Positions 7,405-15,700 of a stretch of 64,000 nucleotides of DNA are shown one piece after another. Origin of the DNA: Chitinophagales bacterium (GTDB taxonomy: Bacteria > Bacteroidota > Bacteroidia > Chitinophagales > Saprospiraceae); assembly GCA_017303475.1 (NCBI GenBank), contig JAFLBO010000022.1, positions 30,424 to 94,423 on the forward strand. The letters run 5' to 3'. The translations under genes and the position numbers were made by a program. Each line of letters opens with the position of its first letter. Position 1 is the first letter of the stretch. The notes under the pieces were generated by a model, which was given only the letters and a program-made list of their open reading frames with translations, did no database searches and was not told the DNA's origin.

Positions 7405-8787
7405 ATGGCTAAACCACGTACCATCTTTTTTTGCTCCAACTGCGGCGCTTCAGCCCCTAAATGGCTGGGTAAATGCCCACATTGCGGCGAATGGAATACC
7501 TACCAGGAAGAAATTATTCAGAAAGAAACCGTTGCAGAGGAAAAAAGAAAATCCTGGGCGCCTACCACCGGCGGACGCGCGGATGCCGCCAAAGCAATCC
7601 TGCTTCAACAGGTGCAAACCGGCAAAACGCAACGCCTCGCCACACCGGATCAGGAACTTAACCGGGTGCTGGGCGGAGGTATCGTACCCGGTTCGCTGGT
7701 ATTGATTGGCGGACAACCCGGCATTGGCAAGAGTACCCTGTTGCTGCAAATTGCCATGAAAATTCCGGCCAAAGTGCTCTACGTGAGCGGTGAGGAAAGT
7801 GAAGAACAAATCAAAATGCGCGCCGACCGCGTGGGCGCATTCAAATCAGAATGCTATATCCTCACCGAAACCAATACCACCAAAATACTCCAGCAGGCTC
7901 AGGAAATCCTGCCGCAGATGATGATCGTGGATTCCATCCAGACCATGAGCACCCCACACCTGGATTCGGCGCCGGGCGGTATCTCGCAGGTGCGCGAGTG
8001 CACGGGTGAGTTCCTGCGTTTTGCCAAGGAAACCAATGTGCCCATTTTCCTGGTGGGACACATTAATAAAGAAGGCGACATCGCAGGTCCTAAACTCCTG
8101 GAACATATTGTTGACTGTGTATTACAGTTTGAGGGCGACCGCCACAATACCTACCGCATCCTGCGCACACTGAAAAACCGTTTCGGTAGCACCGATGAGA
8201 TGGGAATTTATGAAATGCAAAGCGCCGGACTGCGCGAGGTGAGCAACCCCTCGGAATTGTTGCTGAGTCAGAAAGACGAGGAATTATCCGGCTGTGCCGT
8301 GGCGGCTACCATGGAGGGGATGCGGCCCATGCTGATCGAAACACAGGCGCTGGTATCGAAAGCCGTTTTCGGCACGCCACAGCGCTCTGCCACGGGTTTT
8401 GATATGCGGCGTTTATCCATGCTGCTGGCCGTGTTGGAAAAACGCTGCGGCTATTTTTTCAGCATGAACGACGTGTTTCTCAACATTGCCGGCGGCATAC
8501 GGGTGGAAGACCCCGCCATCGACCTGGCCATTGTGGCATCGCTCATCTCCAGTTTGATGGATGTGAGTATTCCGTCCAATATCTGTTTCGCAGGAGAAGT
8601 AGGCCTTTCCGGCGAAATACGCGCCGTGCAACGGGTGGAACAGCGCATCACAGAAGCCGACCGACTGGGCTTCAAAGAGATTTATGTATCCAAATATGGC
8701 CTTAAAGGCGTAGATACCAAACGCTTCGGGATTAAAATACACACCATCGGAAAGGTAGAGGAACTGAAGCGGGCGTTGTTTGTGTAA
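7405..8787 (+). CDS. radA: DNA repair protein RadA
   Basis: A 460-residue RadA/Sms that helps process recombination intermediates by extending heteroduplex and migrating branches. The start at ATG 7405 (MAKPRTIFFCSNCG) removes a repeat-encoded extension. Visible parts are the N-terminal C4 zinc finger (CSNCG...CPHCGEW), Walker A GQPGIGKST, the RadA-specific KNRFG motif (LKNRFGSTDEMG), and a C-terminal Lon-protease-like domain (NIAGGIRVEDPAIDLAIVAS) with no protease function expected. Length and domain order are standard. It converges on the PDZ gene, separated by a palindromic heptamer element. Confidence 0.97.
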   Translation: MAKPRTIFFCSNCGASAPKWLGKCPHCGEWNTYQEEIIQKETVAEEKRKSWAPTTGGRADAAKAILLQQVQTGKTQRLATPDQELNRVLGGGIVPGSLVLIGGQPGIGKSTLLLQIAMKIPAKVLYVSGEESEEQIKMRADRVGAFKSECYILTETNTTKILQQAQEILPQMMIVDSIQTMSTPHLDSAPGGISQVRECTGEFLRFAKETNVPIFLVGHINKEGDIAGPKLLEHIVDCVLQFEGDRHNTYRILRTLKNRFGSTDEMGIYEMQSAGLREVSNPSELLLSQKDEELSGCAVAATMEGMRPMLIETQALVSKAVFGTPQRSATGFDMRRLSMLLAVLEKRCGYFFSMNDVFLNIAGGIRVEDPAIDLAIVASLISSLMDVSIPSNICFAGEVGLSGEIRAVQRVEQRITEADRLGFKEIYVSKYGLKGVDTKRFGIKIHTIGKVEELKRALFV

Positions 8788-8788
8788 T

Positions 8789-9099
8789 TGACGGTGGACG
8801 GTGGACGGTAGACGGTAGACGGTAGACGGTGGACGGTGGACGGCCTACGGTGGACGGTAGACGGCTTACGGTGGACGGTGGACGGTGCGTGGGTAGCTAG
8901 ATTAATGTGAGTTGTCATCCCCGGCAGGGGACCTACACAAGCCAGGCTACGTGTTTATCCCCTGGCAAAAAGGATTGCCCGCAATCTGGCTTGAGTAGGT
9001 GCCGAGTACTCGGCATGACAACTCACTTTGTTATAAATACCCACGCAACCCCACCGTCTACCGTCCACCGTCTACCGTCTACCGTCCACCGTCTACCGT
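8789..9099. repeat. Composite palindromic element: RGACGGT heptamers flanking a core (copy 1)
   Basis: From two bases after the radA stop there is ~100 bp of GGACGGT/AGACGGT heptamers with some CTACGGT/TTACGGT variants. Then comes a core (TGCGTGGGTAGCTAGATTAA, GTGAGTTGTCAT, CCGGCAGGGGACCTACACAAG) and its mirrored half (GCATGACAACTCAC, ATACCCACGCAACCCC). Inverted heptamers (ACCGTCTACCGTCCACCGTC) then reach to within a few bases of the PDZ-gene stop. It fills the whole gap between two convergent genes, and related composites occur at 48741-49148 and 53913-54086. The loop region also contains TGCCGAGTACTCGGCA. Confidence 0.85.
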
Positions 9100-9100
9100 G

Positions 9101-10480
9101 TTACGCCCTCGGCAACAGCGTAATTTGCTTGGAGCGAACTTTATCGCCCTGCTGTACGCTGATAACATAGTTGCCGGCTTTTTGGCCAAACAGGTTTACC
9201 TGTTCTGCAAAATTGCCGCTGAATTGTGGCAGTTCGCGTGTGAACACCGCTTTGCCTTCCATATCGTAAATGCGAACCGTTGTTGGTACGGCCTCTGCTT
9301 CGAAGCGGATATTTACCAAACCGTACGTTGGGTTAGGGTAGGCCTCCAGCGTAACCAGTTCAGCCTGAATGGTTTCCGGCTCTTTGCGCTCTGCGCTTTC
9401 TTCCAGCACTTCCACGGTTTCTTCTTTCACCGTTGGAGTATCGCAAGATTTAAAACGGGCGTTGATTTCCATCGTCTGACCATTGCGCAGCACCGTCAGG
9501 GTGAAGGCATCGCCAGGCTTTTTCTGGTCGCGCTCAGAGGTGAGTTCCTGGTGTGAGCTTACTGCTTTGCCATTGAAAGCCAGGATGATATCGCCAGGCT
9601 GCACATTGCTTTCTTTTGCCGGGGTATTGTCAATTACTCCGCTCACGAGCAACCCGCGACCGTTGGTATTGCTTGTGCTGGTATACACACCGATGAATAC
9701 CTTGCAAGGGTCGCGCTCCACATTAAAGGTGAAGGTATTCTGACCGCTCAGGGTAACCGTTTTGGTGATGGTGCTGCCATTGCGTACTACAACAACTTTT
9801 ACCGCATCGCCGGCTTTGTGCCCTTGCAGGGCGTTGCGCAGGGTCGAGGTTCCGGTAACGGTTTTGCCTTCAACGTTTACAATGACATCACCGCCTTGCA
9901 GGCCAGCTTTCTCAGCGCCTTTACCTGTTACCAGGCTTTCAATCACCAGGCCTTCGCCGGTGTTGGCGCCGGTATTTTCATATACACCGAGGATTGGTCG
10001 GTCGTTCCAGGTGAAATTTTTGAACGACTCTTCCATGTCTCTCTGGAGGTTGTTGAGCGTGGCCATTTTTTGTTCCAAACGCTCAATAGAAGCTTCGCGC
10101 TCTTCTTCCGTACATTCTTTGAAGCGGGCATTGATGGTTTGCTGCTGACCATCGCGCACAATAGAAAGTGTGAATGCTTCGCCTTGCTTGTGCTTGTCGC
10201 GCTCGCGCTCAAGTTCCCCCTGAGAACGCACCTGTACGCCATCCAACGCCAGAATCACGTCGCCAGGCTTTACGCCATACATGGTGGCAGGGGTGTTATC
10301 TACGGTATAGTCTACGCGCAAGCCGCCTTCGGAACGACTGGTACCCACGCCAATAAATACGCGGCAGGGATCAGAGGGGGAAAAATGGTTGCTGGTAGAA
10401 AAGCTGTAATAAGTTTGTGCAGAAAGATTGGCGCTCATCAGAAGCGCCAGGGCTGGCATTAAAAAGGAAAGACGAGTCAT
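9101..10480 (-). CDS. Triple-PDZ secreted protein with T9SS sorting domain
   Basis: A 459-residue exported protein. The signal peptide is MTRLSFLMPALALLMSANLSAQ. Three PDZ-like domains follow at ~38-112, ~160-245 and ~255-345, each with a G-x-x-x-G-D-x-I-L/V motif (GVKPGDVILALDGVQV, GLQGGDVIVNVEGKTV, NVQPGDIILAFNGKAV). A short coiled segment lies between the first two (SIERLEQKMATLNNL). The last ~75 residues are a T9SS type A sorting domain (AYPNPTYGLVNIRF...GNYVISVQQGDKVRSKQI). No protease domain is present, so it probably binds peptide ends or acts as a surface scaffold. The first and third PDZ flanks are alike (PCRVFIGV / PCKVFIGV), suggesting internal duplication. Confidence 0.85.
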   Translation of the reverse strand: MTRLSFLMPALALLMSANLSAQTYYSFSTSNHFSPSDPCRVFIGVGTSRSEGGLRVDYTVDNTPATMYGVKPGDVILALDGVQVRSQGELERERDKHKQGEAFTLSIVRDGQQQTINARFKECTEEEREASIERLEQKMATLNNLQRDMEESFKNFTWNDRPILGVYENTGANTGEGLVIESLVTGKGAEKAGLQGGDVIVNVEGKTVTGTSTLRNALQGHKAGDAVKVVVVRNGSTITKTVTLSGQNTFTFNVERDPCKVFIGVYTSTSNTNGRGLLVSGVIDNTPAKESNVQPGDIILAFNGKAVSSHQELTSERDQKKPGDAFTLTVLRNGQTMEINARFKSCDTPTVKEETVEVLEESAERKEPETIQAELVTLEAYPNPTYGLVNIRFEAEAVPTTVRIYDMEGKAVFTRELPQFSGNFAEQVNLFGQKAGNYVISVQQGDKVRSKQITLLPRA

Positions 10481-10550
10481 ACAAAGCTTATGTTTTTAGT
10501 GAAGAATTGATTCAAAGACCAATCTCTTTACTATGCGTTGCATGACGGAT

Positions 10551-10586
10551 AAAAAAAAGCCATTCCGCGAAGAATGGCTTTTTTTA
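10551..10586 (-). terminator. Rho-independent terminator after the response regulator gene
   Basis: The stem AAAGCCATTC / GAATGGCTTT has a short CGCGAA loop and A/T runs on both sides, so it can act on either strand. It lies 47 bases after the stop of the minus-strand response regulator and before the PDZ gene. Confidence 0.8.
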
Positions 10587-10632
10587 TTTGCCCGGAAAGC
10601 ACCTGTATCCAACAGTCTAACGTCCAACAGTC

Positions 10633-11802
10633 CTACTTATTGGGATACACGTACAAACGAACATCTTCTTCTGTTACCATCTGATCACAGAGGATGAAGA
10701 GGCGTTCGATCACGTTGGCCAGTTCCCGGATATTACCGGTCCAGTTATAGTCTTGTAATGCCTGCATGGCGCCCGGGCCAAAGGTTTTAGGCGAATGGCC
10801 GTAATCGTCAGCAATGCGGCGGTTGAAGTGTTCCACCAGCAGTGGAATATCCTCCCGGCGTTCATTGAGGGATGGCACCTGAACCACAATCACCGCCAGG
10901 CGGTGGTAAAGGTCTTCCCGGAACCGTCCGCCTGCAATTTCGGCGCGCAGGTCTTTGTTGGTTGCGGCCAACACGCGCACATCCACCTTGATTTCTTTGG
11001 AATCGCCTACACGGGTAATCTTGCTTTCCTGCAAAGCGCGCAACACCTTGGCTTGCGCATCGAGGCTCATATCGCCAATTTCATCCAGGAACAAAGTACC
11101 GCCGTTGGCAGATTCAAATTTGCCCGGACGATCGGCAATAGCGCCGGTGAAGGAGCCTTTTTTATGTCCAAACAGTTCGCTTTCAATCAATTCTGAAGGA
11201 ATAGCGGCACAGTTTACTTCCACCATCGGGCCGTCTACACGATTACTTTTTTCGTGTATCCAGCGCGCCACCAGTTCCTTACCGGTACCGTTTTGACCGG
11301 TAATAAGCACCCGGCTATCCGTAGGCGCCACCTTTTCCAGCATTTTTTTGATAGCCAGAATCGGCCCGCTGTCGCCAATCATCGTTACTCCTTTGCTGCT
11401 CTTAACCTGTTTGCGCAGCACCTGCGTGGTGTTCACCAGTTCGCTGCGGTCTAGCGCATTGCGCACCGTGATCAGCATCCGGTTGAGATCCGGCGGCTTG
11501 GAAATGAAATCAAAGGCTCCTTTTTTCACCGCTTCAACGGCCGTATCAATCGTGCCGTGTCCGCTCACCATGATCACAGGGGTTTCCGGCGACAGGATTT
11601 GTAAACGTTCCAGCGCTTCGATACCATCCATTTTAGGCATTTTGATATCGGTAATGACCACGTCGTATTTTTCCTTCTGCACCTTGGCAATGCACTCCAG
11701 GCCATCAGAGGCTTCATCTACCTCGTAGCCTTCAAACTCCAGGATATCGCGCAGGGTGCGGCGAATAGGCACTTCATCATCAACGATTAAAATTCTTGCC
11801 AT
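10633..11802 (-). CDS. NtrC-type sigma-54 response regulator lacking a DNA-binding domain
   Basis: A 389-residue regulator. The start at 11802 (MARILIVDDEVPIRRTL) is preferred because the frame upstream codes no receiver sequence. Receiver domain at ~1-120: DD pair, phosphoacceptor D in VVITDIKMPKMDG, K in FISKPPDL. AAA+ sigma-54 interaction domain at ~145-370: Walker A-like GQNGTGKELV, GSFTGA loop, Walker B LFLDEIGDM, and the arginine-finger region GRFREDLYHRL. The protein ends soon after the AAA+ lid (NIRELANVIERL...RLYVYPNK), so the Fis-type helix-turn-helix normally found in NtrC proteins is absent. It would have to activate sigma-54 promoters from solution or through a partner. No sensor kinase is adjacent. 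Confidence 0.92.
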   Translation of the reverse strand: MARILIVDDEVPIRRTLRDILEFEGYEVDEASDGLECIAKVQKEKYDVVITDIKMPKMDGIEALERLQILSPETPVIMVSGHGTIDTAVEAVKKGAFDFISKPPDLNRMLITVRNALDRSELVNTTQVLRKQVKSSKGVTMIGDSGPILAIKKMLEKVAPTDSRVLITGQNGTGKELVARWIHEKSNRVDGPMVEVNCAAIPSELIESELFGHKKGSFTGAIADRPGKFESANGGTLFLDEIGDMSLDAQAKVLRALQESKITRVGDSKEIKVDVRVLAATNKDLRAEIAGGRFREDLYHRLAVIVVQVPSLNERREDIPLLVEHFNRRIADDYGHSPKTFGPGAMQALQDYNWTGNIRELANVIERLFILCDQMVTEEDVRLYVYPNK

Positions 11803-11934
11803 TTTTGAGAATGTGGTGAATGTGATTATTAGTGGGACAAGGGGGCCACAAAGAAACTTCATTTAGATGCAAAAAGGGGTACCGGGTGTGTTATTTTTCT
11901 TTTGTGGTTGTGACTTTGGGGGAGCCGGGCGTTT

Positions 11935-11942
11935 TACCTTTG
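11935..11942 (+). promoter_or_regulatory. Promoter box TACCTTTG before the coiled-coil protein gene
   Basis: A perfect TAnnTTTG match 63 bases before the ATG at 12005, on the same strand. Confidence 0.7.
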
Positions 11943-12004
11943 TTAGTGGTTGACTGGAAACATCCGGGCCATTTGAATCATTTTACAAGCACCATCCAAA
12001 AATT

Positions 12005-12685
12005 ATGAACAAAAAATCCCTTTTTCCGCTGGTATTTTTCTTCGTAGCAGCCTTTCATCTGAGCGCTCAGTTTGAGGTAGTGCGCGAAACAGAACGTGTT
12101 ATGTCGTTCGGAAGTCGCCCGGGATTCCGCATGGAATTCGTCAATACAGATCCCGCAGTGATTGAATCTGTGTGGAAAGATTTTGCCAAACAAAATTTCA
12201 ACGCCAAACTGAAAAAAAGCAAAGGCGAGTGGACCGCCACCAAGCTCAAAGCAGCCTTTATGGGCGACGAGCCGTTTGCCCTTTATTCTACCATTGAAAA
12301 AGACGGAGAGCGCACTTCACTCAACGTATGGGTAGATGCCGGCGCTTATTTCCTCAACCGTCGCGATGCCCGCGTACGCACCGACGAAATGATGCGTACC
12401 CTTCGCCAATGCTATTTCGATATCCGTCGCGCAGCCATAGGCAAAGAACTCAAGGCCCAGGAAGCTCAAATGAAAGAAATGGAAGCGCGCCAGAAGCGAC
12501 TCGCCAAAGAAAACGATGAACTCCGCAAAAACATCGAATCATGGGAATCCAAGATTCAAAAAGCCAAACAGGATATCATCAACAACGAACAATCACAGGA
12601 AACAAACCTCATCGAGCAGGAAAACCAACGCAGACTCTTGGAAGAAACCCGCAGGAGATTGGAGAATGTGGAGAATGAGGGATAG
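12005..12685 (+). CDS. Exported coiled-coil protein of unknown function
   Basis: A 226-residue protein. The signal peptide is MNKKSLFPLVFFFVAAFHLSAQ. Residues ~25-135 form a compact domain (FGSRPGFRMEFVNTDPAVIE, AYFLNRRDARVRTDEMMRTL). Residues ~148-226 are a strongly charged helical coiled coil rich in E, K, Q and R that runs to the C-terminus. No T9SS domain or lipobox is seen, so it is probably periplasmic. I do not recognise a named family. It has its own promoter box and converges on rnc across a tandem repeat and hairpin. Confidence 0.75.
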   Translation: MNKKSLFPLVFFFVAAFHLSAQFEVVRETERVMSFGSRPGFRMEFVNTDPAVIESVWKDFAKQNFNAKLKKSKGEWTATKLKAAFMGDEPFALYSTIEKDGERTSLNVWVDAGAYFLNRRDARVRTDEMMRTLRQCYFDIRRAAIGKELKAQEAQMKEMEARQKRLAKENDELRKNIESWESKIQKAKQDIINNEQSQETNLIEQENQRRLLEETRRRLENVENEG

Positions 12686-12812
12686 TGTGTGAATGAGTGA
12701 ATGAGTGAGTGTGTGAATGAGTGAGTGAGTGAGTGGGTGAGTGAGTGGGTGAGTGAGTGGGTTTTTAGCCCCGGGCGCCCTTCAGGGTGGGGCTAAAAAC
12801 CCATTCACTCAC
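12686..12812. repeat. GAGT/GTGA tandem repeat with hairpin between convergent genes
   Basis: About 75 bp of GTGAGTGAATGAGTG-type tetramer repeats (12686-12760) lead into a hairpin, GGGTTTTTAGCCCC...GGGGCTAAAAACCC (12759-12802), then CATTCACTCACTC, which mirrors the array. It lies between the stops of the coiled-coil gene and rnc and is likely a bidirectional terminator. Confidence 0.75.
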
Positions 12813-13586
12813 TCAATCTTCTTGTTCCTCTTCGATGGGTGGGAGTTGCGCTACGCCATTTCCGCCATTCAGCATACCTAATACCGTCATGGCTCGTTCG
12901 CTGGCAAGTTGTTCAGCGCTTTTCTTGTTGAAATCGTCGGCAGTGCCCACTTTGCGACCGTCAACGAAGACAGCCACCTTGAATTTATCGCGTTTTTCGC
13001 TTTTGTACTTGGCCACAACCTTGTACTCAATCTGCCGACCATTTTTCTGGCACCATTCCAGCAGCTGACTCTTGTAGTTATCGTCAAAACCTTCCAGTTC
13101 ATGAATGTCTAAGTATTTGCGCAGAATACGGCGTACTACGAAGGTTTTGGTGCCTTCGTAGCCTTGCTCAATGTACACGGCGCCTACCAAAGCCTCCAGG
13201 GCATTGCCCAGCATGGATTTCGACAAACGGGTTTGATTGTAATTGGCCAGGAACAAGTCCAGCCCCATACGGTCGGCTATTTCATCCAGCGAGTTGCGCT
13301 TCACAATCTTGGAGCGCATTTTGGTCAGGAATCCTTCGTCGGAGTTAGGGTATTTTTTAAACAGGTATTCCCCCACAATGGTACTGAGCACTGCATCGCC
13401 CAAAAACTCCAGCCGCTCATTGTTGGCAATGGCGTAATCTTTGGAATTGAAGGTGCTTTTGTGGAAAAAAGCCAGCTTAAACAGCTGCAAACGCAAGGGC
13501 GTAAAACCGATCAACTGTCGGAGCCTGCGGGCCAGTTCCCTCTCGGGATGGAAATAATAATTGTACAGCCTTATGATAAATCGCAC
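12813..13586 (-). CDS. rnc: Ribonuclease III
   Basis: A 257-residue endonuclease that cleaves double-stranded RNA, for example in rRNA maturation. The signature motif is intact (NNERLEFLGDAVLSTIVGEYL) with the second acidic cluster in LGNALEALVGAVYIEQG. The C-terminal third is a dsRNA-binding domain (YKSQLLEWCQKNG...GTADDFNKKSAEQLASERAM). The N-terminal ~25 residues (RLYNYYFHPERELARRLRQL) are typical of Bacteroidota RNase III. It lies downstream of fabF in the same direction, with a 258-base gap carrying an inverted repeat. This acpP-fabF-rnc neighbourhood is common in the phylum, but acpP is missing here. Confidence 0.96.
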   Translation of the reverse strand: MRFIIRLYNYYFHPERELARRLRQLIGFTPLRLQLFKLAFFHKSTFNSKDYAIANNERLEFLGDAVLSTIVGEYLFKKYPNSDEGFLTKMRSKIVKRNSLDEIADRMGLDLFLANYNQTRLSKSMLGNALEALVGAVYIEQGYEGTKTFVVRRILRKYLDIHELEGFDDNYKSQLLEWCQKNGRQIEYKVVAKYKSEKRDKFKVAVFVDGRKVGTADDFNKKSAEQLASERAMTVLGMLNGGNGVAQLPPIEEEQED

Positions 13587-13662
13587 AGAATGAATGTTTT
13601 AGCAAGGCTGGCTGTGCTGCGAAAAGGGACAAATCTTGAAATAATACGTATGGTGCACTAGT

Positions 13663-13780
13663 GCGGCTGTTTCAAAAATGGTACGATTTCGCCGCAGAGA
13701 CGCGGAGGCACAGGGTTTTTGAAACGTAACGCTGTGCCTCCGAGCCTCTGCGGTGAAATCAATTGTACGAAACAGCCTCA
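13663..13780. repeat. Inverted repeat with CCTCTGYG words between fabF and rnc
   Basis: The left half (GCGGCTGTTTCAAAAATGG, TACGATTTCGCCGCAGAGAC, GCGGAGGCACAG) is mirrored by the right (CTGTGCCTCCGAGCCTCTGC, GGTGAAATCAATTGTACG, AAACAGCCTC) around GGTTTTTGAAACGTAACG. It sits between two genes read in the same direction and could form a long hairpin. The central words match those at 3339-3364. Confidence 0.8.
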
Positions 13781-13843
13781 CTATCCAGCCATTTTCAAGA
13801 AGGTCTCTCCGCGCCAAAGCTCACCTCACTTTTAATTAGGCCC

Positions 13844-15085
13844 TCAAACTGCTTTGAAGGCTATGGATGCATTGTGCCCGCCAAATCCGAAAGTATTGCT
13901 GATGGCAGCTTTTACCTTGCGTTGTTGGGCTTCATTGAATGTCAGATTGAAAATCGGATCGATCTCCGGATCGTCCGTGAAATGGTTTATTGTAGGAGGA
14001 ATAAAGTCGTGTTGCATAGCCAGAATGCTGGCAATGGCTTCAATAGCGCCGGCAGCACCCAGCAGGTGACCGGTCATGCCTTTGGTAGCAGAAATATTCA
14101 CCTTGCCGGCAGCATCGCCAAATACGTGCCGGATAGCTTTGAGTTCGGCTACATCGCCCAGCGGGGTAGAGGTACCGTGGGTGTTGATGTAATCGATATC
14201 AGTAGGTGTCAGTCCAGCTTCTTCCAGCACCAGATTCATCACATTGATCACCCCGATACCGTCTGGGTGCGGGGCAGAAATGTGATAGGCGTCGTTGGTC
14301 ATAGCGCCGCCCACGTATTCAGCATAAATGCGCGCGCCGCGTTTTTTGGCGTGCTCGTATTCTTCCAGAATCAGCGCGCCGGCGCCTTCACCCAGCACAA
14401 ATCCGTCGCGATCTTTGTCGTACGGACGGGATGCGGTAGCCGGGTCGTCGTTGCGTTCACTCATGGCTTTCATATTGGTGAAGCCACCCACCGCCGTTTT
14501 GGCAATGGTAGCTTCAGAGCCGCCTGTTACCATCATATCAGCTTTGCCCAAACGGATGTAATCGGCTGCATTGATGATCGCGTGGCTCGACGAAGCGCAG
14601 GCAGATACCGTAGCATAGTTGATACCCATGAACCCATACTGAATGGAAATCATGCCCGCCCCCATATTGGTGATCATTTTCGGGATCAGGAATGGGTTGT
14701 GGCGAGGAGTGCCACTGCCCAAAACGTGGTCTTCCACTTCTTTTTCCAATGTATGCAACCCGCCAATACCGGAAGCCCAAATCACACCAACACGTTGCTT
14801 GTTGAGCGATTCTACATCCACACCGCTATCCTTAATGGCTTCAGCTGCCGTAACCATAGCGAATTGAGTAAACCGGTCAATACGGCGCACTTCCTTGCGA
14901 TCAATAAAATCTTCCGGAACAAAGCCTTTGATTTCGCAGGCAAACCGGGTTTTGAAAAGACTTGCATCGAATTGCGTGATCGGGCCGGCGCCGCTGATGC
15001 CGCGCTGCAAACCGTCCAGATAAGCCGGAATGTTGTTGCCGATGGGAGTGAGTGCACCAATGCCTGTTACAACGACTCGTTTCAT
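13844..15085 (-). CDS. fabF: 3-oxoacyl-ACP synthase II
   Basis: A 413-residue beta-ketoacyl-ACP synthase of fatty acid elongation (KASII). The Cys-His-His triad is complete: nucleophile in ATVSACASSSHAI, first histidine in NTHGTSTPLGDV, second in KGMTGHLLGAAGAIEA. The start MKRVVVTGIGALTPIG and the GFGGHNASIAFK end are canonical, so the protein is full length. A clean promoter box lies 42-49 bases upstream. The usual upstream partner acpP is absent; rpsT is divergent instead. It probably transcribes toward rnc. Confidence 0.97.
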   Translation of the reverse strand: MKRVVVTGIGALTPIGNNIPAYLDGLQRGISGAGPITQFDASLFKTRFACEIKGFVPEDFIDRKEVRRIDRFTQFAMVTAAEAIKDSGVDVESLNKQRVGVIWASGIGGLHTLEKEVEDHVLGSGTPRHNPFLIPKMITNMGAGMISIQYGFMGINYATVSACASSSHAIINAADYIRLGKADMMVTGGSEATIAKTAVGGFTNMKAMSERNDDPATASRPYDKDRDGFVLGEGAGALILEEYEHAKKRGARIYAEYVGGAMTNDAYHISAPHPDGIGVINVMNLVLEEAGLTPTDIDYINTHGTSTPLGDVAELKAIRHVFGDAAGKVNISATKGMTGHLLGAAGAIEAIASILAMQHDFIPPTINHFTDDPEIDPIFNLTFNEAQQRKVKAAISNTFGFGGHNASIAFKAV

Positions 15086-15126
15086 AAAACTGTTAGCGTT
15101 AGAAAGCAGATTCAGAATTCAGGGGG

Positions 15127-15134
15127 CAAAGGTA
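15127..15134 (-). promoter_or_regulatory. fabF promoter box
   Basis: TACCTTTG on the minus strand (CAAAGGTA on plus), a perfect TAnnTTTG, 42 bases before the fabF start. Confidence 0.75.
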
Positions 15135-15274
15135 GAAAACAGTTTCCATCCGTTGGTTATCCCTGAAAGCAGGTTCTTTTGCTTTCATAAAGGTCTTTTT
15201 GGCAGGTATAAGCGCCACCATGCAACTTTTGGGAAAATTTTATAGCCAATTTTTCTTTTTTACAGAAAAAAGGC

Positions 15275-15282
15275 TACCTTTG
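15275..15282 (+). promoter_or_regulatory. rpsT promoter box
   Basis: TACCTTTG on the plus strand, 60 bases before the rpsT start, preceded by a T-rich stretch. It leaves a leader of about 50 nt. Confidence 0.75.
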
Positions 15283-15342
15283 CCCGCCCAAAACGAGAAC
15301 CAAACAGAATTTTACTAAAAAGCACCATTTTTGCTGTAAAAT

Positions 15343-15600
15343 ATGGCACATCACAAGTCCGCCCTGAAACGCATCCGCCAAACGACAAAGCGTCGCCTGG
15401 AAAATCGCTACTACAAAAAATCTGCACGTACGGCTATCAAAAACCTGCGTGAGATGAAAGATAAGTCTGCTGCTGAGACTTTTCTGCCTAAAGTAGTGAG
15501 CATGATCGACCGTCTGGCCAAGCGTGGCAACATCCACCGCAACAAAGCCGCTAACCTGAAAAGCGGTTTGATGCGCCACGTGAACACGCTGGCAGCATAA
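15343..15600 (+). CDS. rpsT: 30S ribosomal protein S20
   Basis: An 85-residue basic protein that binds 16S rRNA early in small-subunit assembly. MAHHKSALKRIRQTTKRRLE is the standard S20 start; the helical middle (SMIDRLAKRGNIHRNKAANL) and the Ala-rich end are complete. It has its own promoter and is followed by a strong terminator, so it is a single-gene unit. S20 is often autoregulated through its leader in other bacteria; nothing in this short leader shows that. Confidence 0.97.
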   Translation: MAHHKSALKRIRQTTKRRLENRYYKKSARTAIKNLREMKDKSAAETFLPKVVSMIDRLAKRGNIHRNKAANLKSGLMRHVNTLAA

Positions 15601-15645
15601 TTAGGAAGAGCGCTACACAGCACTCCTCCACTCAACCATTTTACC

Positions 15646-15682
15646 AAAAAGTGTACCCCGTTGTTTCGAGGTACACTTTTTG
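15646..15682 (+). terminator. Terminator after rpsT
   Basis: The stem AAAAAGTGTACC / GGTACACTTTTT encloses a CCGTTGTTTCGA loop and ends in a T-run, just before the PaaE-like gene. Confidence 0.85.
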
Positions 15683-15700
15683 TGTTCCAATTGCCCAGCC

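Noticed and set aside
7089..9099. CRISPR array
   Set aside because: Repeats are contiguous with no unique equal-length spacers, and no cas genes are present.
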